Positions 36,583 through 48,500 of a stretch of 64,000 bases of DNA are shown piece by piece. Every line of letters begins with the position of its first letter. Position 1 is the stretch's first letter. The DNA is taken from NCBI RefSeq assembly GCF_032854445.1, contig NC_088306.1:19255764-19319763 (forward strand), in the 5' to 3' direction. The notes beneath the pieces were generated by a model. The model saw nothing but the letters and a program-made list of their open reading frames with translations. It did no database searches and was not told the DNA's origin. The position numbers were made by a program, and so were the translations under genes. The DNA comes from Liolophura sinensis (taxonomy: Eukaryota; Mollusca; Polyplacophora; Chitonida; Chitonidae).

Positions 36583-39500
36583 ATGGCATCCAGGCAGGAA
36601 GACGATGCCAGGTTACAAGATCTGGCTGCTCTGAGACTCTGTCGGCCAGCATTTGCCCGAATGGTGTCTTGGGAATTTGGGAGGGAAGATTATAACAAGC
36701 CTGCATCGAGGAAACCAGGAAACAAGTCTCGTATCACTGGTAAAGAGATTGGTGCTCTCCTGGTAGATTCAGTCATATGAAGACGACTCCTGGTTGATGA
36801 TAACCATATGCAGTTTCAGACCTACTTGTGTAACATGTAATATATAGGATTTATTTATTTATTTATTTATTTGATTGGTATGTGTTTTACGCTGATTGGT
36901 GTTTTACGCTGATTGGTGTTTTACGCTGTGTTCATGAATATAATGGCAAAGATTATGGTGGGAGCAAAACCAGGCAGACCCTGGTCGAAACCCACGACCA
37001 ACTGCAGGTTGCTCTCAGACCTTCCCACATACGGCCAGAGAGAAAGTCAGCCTGAGCTGGACTTCAACTCACAGCGACCGCGTTGGTGAGAGGCTCCAGG
37101 GTCATTGTGCCACACTGGCATGCTCACCACCTTGGCCATGGAGGCCCCTAAGGATAAATGAGCGGGCATCCCAGTATACATATTGATGTGCTACCACATC
37201 CAGTTTTTTTCTTGCTCTCCAAAAAAAAAAAAAAGAGTTGCAATTCATTTCATTTTAATTCATAAAGCCTGCTGGGGGCCTCCGTAGCTCAGTTGGTTAG
37301 CGCGCCAGCCTCTCCCCAATGCAATCGCTATGAGTTCAAGTCCAGCTCATGCAAGCTTCCTCTCTGGCCGTACCTGGACAGGTCTGCCAGCAACCTGCGG
37401 ATGGTCTTGGGTTTCCCCCGGGCTCTGGCCAGTTTCCTCCCACCATATTGCCGGCCGCCGTCGTATAAATGAAATATTCTTGAGTATGGCGTAAAACACC
37501 AATCAAATAAATTTATTAAATAAATAAAACCTGCTCATACATCCACAGTAACTTAAATTGCAGGGCAAAATTCAGATTTTATGTAAAGTATTAAGAATTG
37601 CGTAGTTTAGGTATTGCTAAAATAAATGATGAATGATTGAGGTGTAATAAGATCAGATTGGCAATATTTCATCTGATTTTATGTAAAGTATTAAGAATTG
37701 CATAGTTTAGGTATTGCTAAAATAAATGATGAATGATTGAGGTGTAATAAGATCAGATTGGCAATATTTCATCTGTATCATGATGAAGCTAAGGCTAGAT
37801 CCCTGCATTGTGTGTCTCCTTGAACAGGTTGTCATGGTTCTACAGGGAATGGCAGTTGTAAGACAGAAGCTGAGGGGCTGGCCACGGGTGTGTCAGGATT
37901 TGATGACGTTACTGCTGCAGATGACATTGATGATAATGATGATGCCGGAGATGATGATTCTTATTCCAGTGACAGTTCAATGTATTTCAGTGCTGAGGAA
38001 TACACATATGATGATAACAATGAACTTGATGATAAAACAGAGTATCCGTCTGAAAATGCGGTGGAGATGGATTCTAAATCATCATGTTCTTCGACCTCTG
38101 TTCCCATAAGGGAACAGGAAAGAAAGCGCAGGCCCAGCAAAAAGCAAAGGAAAAAGCGTGTCAGAAATTTCAAAATGCACTACCTCAGTCTAGCTGTTCC
38201 ATTTCAAAATGTAGAAAGTCTCGGAGTAGAGCTGCCCTATGACAGCGTCCATGATTCTGTTGTGAGTTTATCTAAAGAAGTGCCGAGCCTTGTGGAGCTG
38301 TGCATGCGTTGTAAAGGAAACAAAATGTATGAGAATCAAGTAAGGGGAGATAACCCTGAAAGAACAGCTTTACAAGTACCGTATGGCTTGTATCACATGA
38401 CCTCAAAATATCGCCATGATGGAGCCATGGCGGCTTTACAGTTGTCATGGTTACACAGGACTCTCTCTCTCCACAACAAGTTGCTCTCTGGCTCGGATAA
38501 GGAACACTTCGTTTTATCAGAAACTTCTGGAAACAAGGAGTTAAAATTTGTTTGCCGTCCTCTGAGAAATATGTGGGCTTTGTATGAATGTAAAGTTGAT
38601 CGAAGCCGACTGTCACAGCAATCTGCAGCTAAACTGATCAACAGTCTACCTGTTACTATTACCCTTTTGCCCACCCATGGAATTGAATGTGAAAAAGGCA
38701 GCAAACATCTGATGTGGTCTCGTAAGTAACATTTCAGCTGAAATTACAAAAGCCACTTCCTTAATCATGTTTTCCCTGTGATGTGCTTGGTTTCTTCCCA
38801 CCATAATGCTAAAATGTATAAATGAAATATTCTTAGGAAAGCATAAAACACCAATCAAATAAGCACATAAATTCAATTTTTTTGTACAAATCTTGATACC
38901 GCCAGATTCCATCATTCAAAATGCATGTACATAGAGACCTATGAAAGCTTTCACCGAATGGACATTTAAACAAGCCATTGCAAGCAAAAACATATGGAAA
39001 ATCATTTGATATAATTGATACCCTCTGGGCGCCAACAGCCCGCCATAGAATTCGACATTTGTGAAGGCATTTTACATGTTCGGTTGGAAAATTCTAAAAC
39101 CATAAGTCAAACTATTTTTTCTGAACAGTGTTTAATGGCATTTCATGTGGTATATACATGTGCTCTAATTCCTCAACATTTTCGCACATGAAAAGAGCAA
39201 CGTATTTTCAGTAGTTTTTTAAATTTGATTTGAGACAAAACTACATCGGATGAGTTGGCTGATTTCAAGTCTTCACAAAAAGTGTAATTTTATCACTTTA
39301 AAATAGTGATAATGCTTTCAGAATATGGTTGAATAAACAACTTGCAAACATGCGAAAATGTTGAAGGATTACAGCACTTCATTTTATTAATGGTTTCTTT
39401 GCCTTTCAAAAGTGTTTTTGAATCAGATTTGCTCCACTCACACAATAAAACGTACCAGACCAAAATAAAACAGTTAAATCAATCAGTCGATCATAAATCA

Positions 39501-42500
39501 GTCTTATGTTTTCCTCATCAGATCTGGCCCATTGTATTGACCTCATGTTACCTGCGACACTCCCCTCCCATTCTGGCGGCAAGAGACAGGGGCAGACAAC
39601 TGAGGAATGGGTGGATAAGGCCACAATGACCTGCATTGTAAGAGTAAAGCGGGCTTTGGCCTTAAGGTGAGTATTCAACATATTATATGTAACAGGGTGT
39701 TATATATAAACGCTATCTACCTCTGGGATAGAGGGAATTTCCCTTTAACCTAGTAGTAGAAGCGTGGACTCCAAATCCCCAGCTAGTAAGCCTCGTCACA
39801 TTTGGCGCTGCGAGCAGGGTTGCTGGGGTGGCCGAAAAAGTAGGCCTTGATGCTTTAGCGGACCCTGTGTAAGTTGAACTCCCCTTTCCTGGGTGGGCAT
39901 GACTAGGAAAGCTGGCTCTGAATGTACCTTGGTGATATATAAGCACTAGCTCACTTTGGGCTGGAGGGAATTTCTTTTTGGCCAAGTGGTAAATCACTAG
40001 TTCAAATCCCCAGCTGGTAAGCCTCATCACATATAGTATACTATATATTTGACCTAAAATTTTGCATTTTTACAAATGACTGATTTTGCTTTACATTTAT
40101 GCATCCACCTTATATTGCCACTTAAGAGTTTTTGGTGAAGTTGATTAATTTCTTATCAGAAAAAAACTTTAATATTAATTGACATCAAAAATATCATTTT
40201 AAGGTGCTTTTATGCTTCTGGAAGTGCATTCCTAAAGCTTGCCACTATCACACAAGTGCAAAATTCTTCAGTGTGTCATTAAATAACAATCAGTCAGTTA
40301 GTTTGCCTATCCTCTGAGCAGTGATAATATCATACAAATTGTCTCAATTATGCTTTTTTCAGGTACCCGTGTCTCATTGAGGTGTTGTTTGAGGCTGCGT
40401 TACCCTATGCTCTCTGGGCAAGGGGCCAAGTGAAGAGAGCAGCTGAACTCTTCTTACACCTGTCAGAACAGCAGACAGGTAAGTACTTTTCTTACCTTTC
40501 TCTCTCTGGGCACAAGGTCAGGTGAAGAGAGCAGCTGAACTCTTCTTAAAACTGTCAGAACAGTAGACAGGTAAGTACTTTTCTTACCTTTCTCTCTCTG
40601 GGCACAAGGTCAGGTGAAAAGAGCAGATGAACCGTTCATACACCTGTCAGAACAGCAGACAGGTAAGTACTTTTACCATTCTCTCTCTGGGTATAAGGTC
40701 AAGTGAAGAGAACAGCTAAACCGTTCTTATGCCTGTCAGAACAGTAGACAGGTAAGTACCTTTCTTACCATTCTCTCTCTGAATACAAGGTCAGGTAAAG
40801 AGAGCAACTGAACTCTTCTTACACCTGTCAGAACAGCAGACAGGTAAGTACCTTTCTTACCATTCTCTCTCTGGACACAAGGTCAGGTGAAGAAAGCAGC
40901 TGAACTCTTCTTACACCTGTCAGAGCAGCAGACAGGTAAGTACGTTTCATACCATTCTTTCTCTGGGTGTAAGGTCATGTGAAGAGAGCAGCTAAACTCT
41001 TTTTACACCTGTCCGATCAGCAGATAGGTAAGTGCTTTTCCTTCTTAAATGTTTGCTATGACGTCACGCTGTTTGTCTGAGCAGTTGATTATTTTTCAAG
41101 AATGCATGCTTTGGAGTTAGTAGTTTGAGTGGTGAAGGGTGGCAACTTGTACCACCTGAGTGTGCGTCCATTTGATGTACGGTAGAGTGGGACTCAAGCC
41201 AATGCTCACAATGCTTTAAAACTTTCCAATATCCCCCTGAGCTATCAGGGAAGACCACACAGCCTTCTCCTTGTAATCGACTTAAAATGTTTGTTGTAAT
41301 CCTTTGTCTAACACCAGACTACATAATGCACTAGTCTTTGGAAGGGACTCATGATAATGTCATCAGGCGTCGCCTACAATGCAAACTCACACGGAACCTG
41401 TATGTAACAACAAAGTGATAACAAAAACAGTTATGAATCCATGGCAGGCACATATGGCAGGTGGTTTTCAATTAGCTCAATACGGTTTAAATATACGGCA
41501 CTTCTGCACTGATTTTGGCACACCTGTAATTTTCGTGTCCAGTGGCATTTTGTTTTGCATTTTCTCAAGCACAGCTGGCTTTGACAGATCAGCTTGCAAC
41601 ATACAAAATCCATGATTTTCAAAAAATTCTAGAAAACTAAAAAATTGTAGGTTCTGTAGCCCAGTTTATCAGAAACTCGCTTCTCTTTTATTTGTAATTG
41701 TTTTCAAGATGAATATATGCTATAACCTGAAAAAAGATTGGAAAAAATGTGAGCATTTTGGCTTAATTGTAGCAGTTAGTGGCAATACCTTCTAAGCGGT
41801 CAACTGCCAATGAAATTTGATTACAAAACATAGGTATGGTAAAATTAATTAGGCTTGATTGCATGTCCTATATTTCTTAAAAAATTCATGCCTTTTCTGT
41901 CTTACTGCCACTGTCAAGCCCTTGACCTTGACCCTTGACCTTGACCCTTGTTTTTAGTCTTTTAAGCCAGATTAATTAATTTCAGGTACTCTGGCTTCTT
42001 CCACCCATAAACCTGACTGTTGTCATCTGTTAAAGTCAACATTTCTTCATTAGAGCGTCAAACAGTGAAATCAAATGAACAAAATGAAGAAGTTGGAGAT
42101 TTTCCTGGACTTTTTATAACAGATCCATGCGGTTCATGTCATTGTTGCTCTAATCGGTTTGACTTGTGCTTGTTCTGTTCAGCCTGTAACCCTGGCTACA
42201 GAGCCACCCATCTTAACGAAGCAGGCAGGCTGTACGCCCAATTTGGTGAGCTGGCTATGGCAAGAAAGATGTACCTGAGAGCTGCCGAGCTGTGTTGCCC
42301 AGGAACATCAGACGATGTACGTCAAGCTCTCATTGGTCAAGCCATGATGTTGGTAGCCAATCAAGAGGACACTGGGTAAGTCATGTAAATGTAGGGCTAT
42401 ATGGATGAATTGGGCGTCCATGGGATGATGGTAGTACCAGTGGAGAATTTGGCCAGTCCATTGAAGCTAAATTTTTGTGGCCAGGCCAAGGAGAATCTGG

Positions 42501-45500
42501 GTTGTATGTTCAGTGACATTAAGCAACCATGCAGTCAGGCCAGGCGGATTGTGAGTGGCGGTGACGAGAATAGTTGATCGCTTGGCACTGGTAAAAGTAA
42601 TAATCGAGCTGATGTTAAATGAAAACAAAAAAAACAAAAAAACTAAAGCCTGAATCTTATTGAATGGAAAAAGCGATTGGTGACCTTCACCGGCTTGTAG
42701 TGGTGTCTCACTCCGTCCTGTAGGTGAGGTACATGTCAACTGGGCTGGCAGGTGATCAGCGGACCCGTACCCTCTTGGCCGTTTTAGGGCAAAGGCTAGC
42801 GGTTCCCTACAGTTAGTGTCACAGCTTGATGTTTCTCAAACTAGCAAGTAACAACTGCAGCATTCCGGGAGTGGAAACCTGGATCATCTTCTCCTTTTTG
42901 TTTGGGTTTATTGTGGTATAAGCCCAGGCATCCGCTTGTAGCCCTAGCCTACCTGGTTGGCTGACCAAAGCCTTGTAAGACTGTAACTGAAGGGTGTTTT
43001 TTAATAGATTGGGTCAATATTTTCTCAATCTGTGGCTTTAGGTCAGGTGTGTAATTTTACAGCATCCTGTATTGTGTGAAATAATGTGATCACAAGCTGA
43101 AATTACTGGTGGAACTATTGTCTTCCAGGGTCTGTGTTGTACACATAGAAGCTCCTAGATCTGAGATCTGTTTCATTCTTCCCAGCTTAGCTTTTAGAAA
43201 TACAGACCTGTACTAACTAACTAACCTAGAACTCGAGCCTTCCGCATGTTAATAACAAACAGAAATGATCTATAATCAATTATATTGTGAAAAAAAAAAT
43301 GGTCTTAATTTGGGGAAAAGCAAACGAGTCACATGATGTGAAAATGTCGGTTTGCCAAGTTCTGATGCTGTCTGAGTGGATGCGTCGTTAAATTTGGTGT
43401 TATTTCTGATGTAATGGACCTTGTTATTCCCACATAATGAGGTGATATGAATTCGTTACATTTGGTGTTATTTCTGATGTAATGGACATTGTTATTCCCA
43501 CATAATGAGGTGATATGAATTCGTTACATTTGGTGTTATTTGTGATGTAATGGATGTTGTTATTCCCACATAATGAGGTGATATGAATTCGTTACATTTG
43601 GTGTTATTTCTGATGTAATGGACATTGTTATTCCCACATAATGAGGTGATATGAATTCAGAATTGCTTTAAGATCACCGTGTACAGCGTTGGCACTTTGG
43701 AGACAGCGCACGTGACAGGACCAAGTTCCAGGCTAGTGAACGTAACTGTTCCGAGCGGTTAATGTGGAAGCTAAGCTGGGAACATGACTAACTCATCTCA
43801 GAGTTTAGAGGCCCCAATATGTGTTCAGGGTATGCTTGCTACAGTGTCACAAGGTCAAAGGTCACTCTGTCGCAGTGAAGTAGGTGTTCTGATCCCCACA
43901 TTTTACTGTTTTTCTTCCGTTTCTGACAATTTAAATGACTGTAATCCATTTGGAGAACATTAAAGCTATCTATCTGCATTTTGGCGGGTCCAGCACGGGA
44001 TCTAAGTTAAACCCTTGCCATTCACCCTTTAGTGCATGCCCTGTAGATTTCTGAGATAATACTCGCAGATAGGTATATTTAACCCTGTTGTGATGTAAAA
44101 TGAGAATGTTATGTGATCCACAGGGATATCTCAGTGTTGTTCGGACTTGCAAAAAATGAGTACTACATTTTACTACTAATTTCAAACTGTATCAGTCATT
44201 GCCAGAAGTGTTCATATTCCATTCACCTTTATTTCCCTGACAGAGTTTTTTCCCCTGAGAAGGCCAGAGGAGCTGCCAGGGCCTGGGATGCAGTACTTAA
44301 TATGTATTCTATCCCGGAGTTTGCAGAAGATGCTGCCTTTTTGTCACTGTTTTGTTACCATGCCGGACAGTATGAAGGTACTGTTGACTGAACCTTTGAC
44401 CATCAGACATCTTCTGCCTTGAAATTATTCTCTGAAAATCAAATGTTATTGACAATTCTAAATGTAAGATGATTCTGTGATTGAAGTAATGTTAAAATTG
44501 TTTAATTTCTTAGTTCTTTTTTTTGTTTCTTTTTTTGTTTCTTTTTATTTCTTTTTTTAAAAACTTTAATGGTGTAGTTTCAAAATAACATTTGCAAAAT
44601 AATATCTTTAAATTTAACAACTTATTCTTTTTTATGACAAGATACACAGTGTAAATATTTTCTTTCATAAAACATTATGTATATGTAACTGAATTAAGGA
44701 ATATCTCATGAAGATGATACATTTTCAGCAATAAAATTCATATCTGGAGACAGATAAATTTTATAATATATGACATTTTGGTGCTGAAACTTACATTAAT
44801 TTCACATTGGGGGGGGGGGGGGGGCCTCTGTAGCTCAGTTGGTTAGCGCACTAGCGCAGTGTAATGACTCAGGAGCCTCGATCCAATGCGGTCGCTGTGA
44901 GTTCAAGTCCTGCTCATGCTGGCTTCCTCTCAAGCTGTACGTGGGAAGGTCTGCCAGCAACCTGTGGATGGTCGAGGGTTTCCCCTAGGCTCTGCCCAGT
45001 TTCCACACACCATAATGCTGGCCACAGTCGTATAAGTGAAATACTCTTGAGTGCAACGTGAAACACCAATCAAATAAATAAATAAATAAATTTCACATTA
45101 GGATATCGTTTAACCTTCCAAATAAACCTTAAAACCTCTTTCTCAGATAATTATTCCTCTCAGAATCAGCCAAAATGAGCAAGTAATTTAAGCCATGGAC
45201 AGAATCAACTCATTAATTCGTACCACGTACATTTGTAAGTTAAATTATGTATAATGATTTTTAAAATGTTGAATGTGATATTTTGATTAAAGTGAGTCTG
45301 TTTTCATGGTTATCCCAGATTGTACTAACTGATATTTTTACATTCCCCAGGTATTAGCTGGCTTAACGAGGCCCAGACAAGGCTACAGGTGTGGGTGGAG
45401 AGGGCACCCCACCTGTATCTCTATCTCTCCATGATACATGCTCTTAAAGGCGACTCACAGCTGTCAGAAGCAACCTTCAAACAGTTTGCTAGGAAGTAAG

Positions 45501-48500
45501 TACCTGGGGCCGATTTCACAAAGCCATTTCTGACTTACGTCAAAATTGGAAATACGATCGTCCACTTGACAAATGTGTCCAAAATTCAACTTCCATTACC
45601 AAAATGTGCCCATTTTGAAGAGGTTTTAAATTTTCACTTAAGTTAGGACACAACAAGACTGTGATCCTTTGTCCATTCCTGTGGAAGTTCAGAATACACA
45701 AAGATCTTTTATTTACATCTTTATTAATATTCATCTGTCTGTTAATTGTGTGATGTCCACATTACTCTTGCGTTCTTTACCAAGTTTCAAGAGAAGTGGG
45801 CTGTATGACTGGGTCATTATTAAGGTACATATCTTTTAATTTCTAAACACACACGAGATGCGAGTTCAATCCTTGGACAAAAAATTTGTAGCTTCTAGCT
45901 CCTGTTGGGGCCTCCATGGCTCATTTAGTTAGCGGGCTTGCGCAGTGTAATGACCCAGCAGCCTCTCCCCAATTCGGTCGCTGTGAGTTCAAGTCCAGCT
46001 CATGCTGGCTTCCTCTTCGGCCGTACGTAGGAAGGTCTGCCAGCAACCTGTGGATGGTCGCTGGCCGCTGTCGTATGAGTGAAATATTCTTGAGTATGAC
46101 ATAAAACACCAATCAAATGAATAAATAAATCTAGTTTCTGTCTTTGGGTACTGATGGGTGACAATAAATAGTTGATGACACTTGTTGCACATCATGACAT
46201 TTGTTGAAAACCACATAACTAACTTGCCAAAGGTTGGTGGTTGATACTCAGGACAATCCTGTTTCCTCTACCCATAAAACCAACCGCCATCATATAAGTA
46301 AGACATTCCTGAGCATTATGCTAAAACTACGATCAGATCAAATCAAGTTACATGTATCTTTGGAGCTATATATGACCAAATTTTACCAAATGTATTGAGA
46401 AGCTGGTAGTTATTTATTTATTTATTTATATGATTGGTGTTTTACGCCGTACTCAAGAATATTTCACTTATATGACGGCAGCCAGCATTATGGTGGGTGG
46501 AAACCGGGCACAGCCCGGGGGAAACCCACGACCATCCGCAGGTTGCTGACAGATCTTCCCACTTATGGCCGTAGAGGAAGCCAGCATGAACTGGAACTTA
46601 AGCGGCCTCATTGGTGAGAGACTCCTGGGTTGCTGGTAGTTATATCAACTGCCTGAAGACATGCCTAAAAATGGCATATCCTCATCTATTCATCCATCTT
46701 TGATTACATTTTTGAATTAACCCTGACTGTTGCTTTATAGATTGTCTATTAATTCACAGTCATTGGTATCCACATGTCAGGTGGGGCAAGATCGTGAAGA
46801 TAAAAGGGTTTTCATCAATGTGGTAAATAACCTGACATTGCATTTAGAATGAAGTTTTATTGAGCTAATTAAAAAAGGTGATTTAAAGTTTGTCTGATAT
46901 TCTACCAGGAAAGTTAAATGTTTCAACACCAGTTTTATTTTATGACATTTATTTGCCTCTAAAATGCTGCTTTGTTTTGCATAGTTTTAGATCCTTTATA
47001 ATAGTATCTGTTAAGTCTGGATTGTTCATCAAGATGTAAACATTTGTGTTGATGCATTTTATTTGTTTTTTGTAATTTTTTTCTGTTTAACTACATGTAT
47101 ATGTATATGTGAACACTCTATGTATGCATGATATGCAAAATACAATCCAGGTGTAAAAACTACTGTAGTTTTGATATTATTTCCATCTCTAGTCTTAATC
47201 TTTTATAGTTTCGTGTGATTCACAACCAAAACCATCTTTACAGTTTATTCAAAGTAATCCTTGGTTGTAACTTGTTATATGCTCTCTTGCTTCATGAGTT
47301 TGCTATACACCTGATTGCAGGCTGGTATTGATATACTTCTGATTGCAGGCTGATATTGATATACATCTGATTGCTGGATGATATTGATATACATTTGATT
47401 GCTGGATGATATTGATGTACTTTCTGATTGCTGGATGATATTGATGTACTTCTGATTGCTGGATGATATTGATGTACTTCTGATTGCAGGCTGGTATTGA
47501 TATACTTCTGATTGCAGGCTGGTATTGGTATACATCTGATTGCTGGATGATATTGATGTATTTGTAATTTCTGGATGACATTGATATACTTCTGATTGCT
47601 GGATGATATTGATGTACTTCTGATTGCAGGCTGGTATTGATATACTTGTGATTGCTGGATGATATTGACATACTTCCAATTGCGGGATGATATTGATGTA
47701 AATCTGATTGCAGGCTGATATTGAATGTTTTTCAGGACTCGTTTACATGACTTGGACTTCCTACCTGGCCAGCCTGCACATCCACAACGAAATTACACCC
47801 CTTGGAAACCAATGGTTGACATGGTGAAGAAACATGGCCAACTTCCTGTGATAAAGTTGCAGTGGAGGACTCAGTTGTGTCACCCCATTTTCAATCATGA
47901 AAGCAAAGGGTAAGAAGGTTTTCTGGATTTGAGATTACTTGGTTTTATATCTTATGTAACATAGCAGTATGATTCTCAACATGGCATATCACAAGGAATT
48001 TAATACGCTTAGCAAAATGGTTGTGAAGGTACAGTGGGAAATAACAAACCCTAGTTCTTGTTACATTGGCAACATCGCACACAGAGTTGATGCTGTCTTC
48101 CACTCAGGCACCTCGTTAAATGTCCTGTGTTAAAATATAAAATGTCAAAAATGTGACAGTCCCACAACTGACTGACAGAGAGAGAGAGAGAGAGAGAGTT
48201 AAAGATCTGCTTGTCTGAGCAAGGCTAGAAAGGTACATTTATGTAAATTTTTCTTTATAGTGACCTGTATCAGATGTGGCAGTGGTTTTGTATTTTACAG
48301 CTGTTTGTGACCTGTCAATGGTTTTGTATTATAAGGGGGCCGTTTGTGAGTTGGCAATGGTTTTGTATTATAAGGGGCTGTTTGTGAGTTGGCAGTGGTT
48401 TTGTTATGTAGAGGGCTGTCTGTGACATGGCAGTAATTTTATATTATAGGGGGCTGTTTGTGAGGTGGCAGTGGTTTTGTATTATAGGGAGCTGTTTGTG

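Noticed and set aside
42020-42182. In-frame extension upstream of exon 5 of the large gene (cysteine-rich CGSCHCCSN)
   Set aside because: Exon 4's phase joins perfectly at the TTCTGTTCAG acceptor at 42182, and the extension would need an unexplained start or acceptor. The cysteine cluster resembles a zinc knuckle only superficially.
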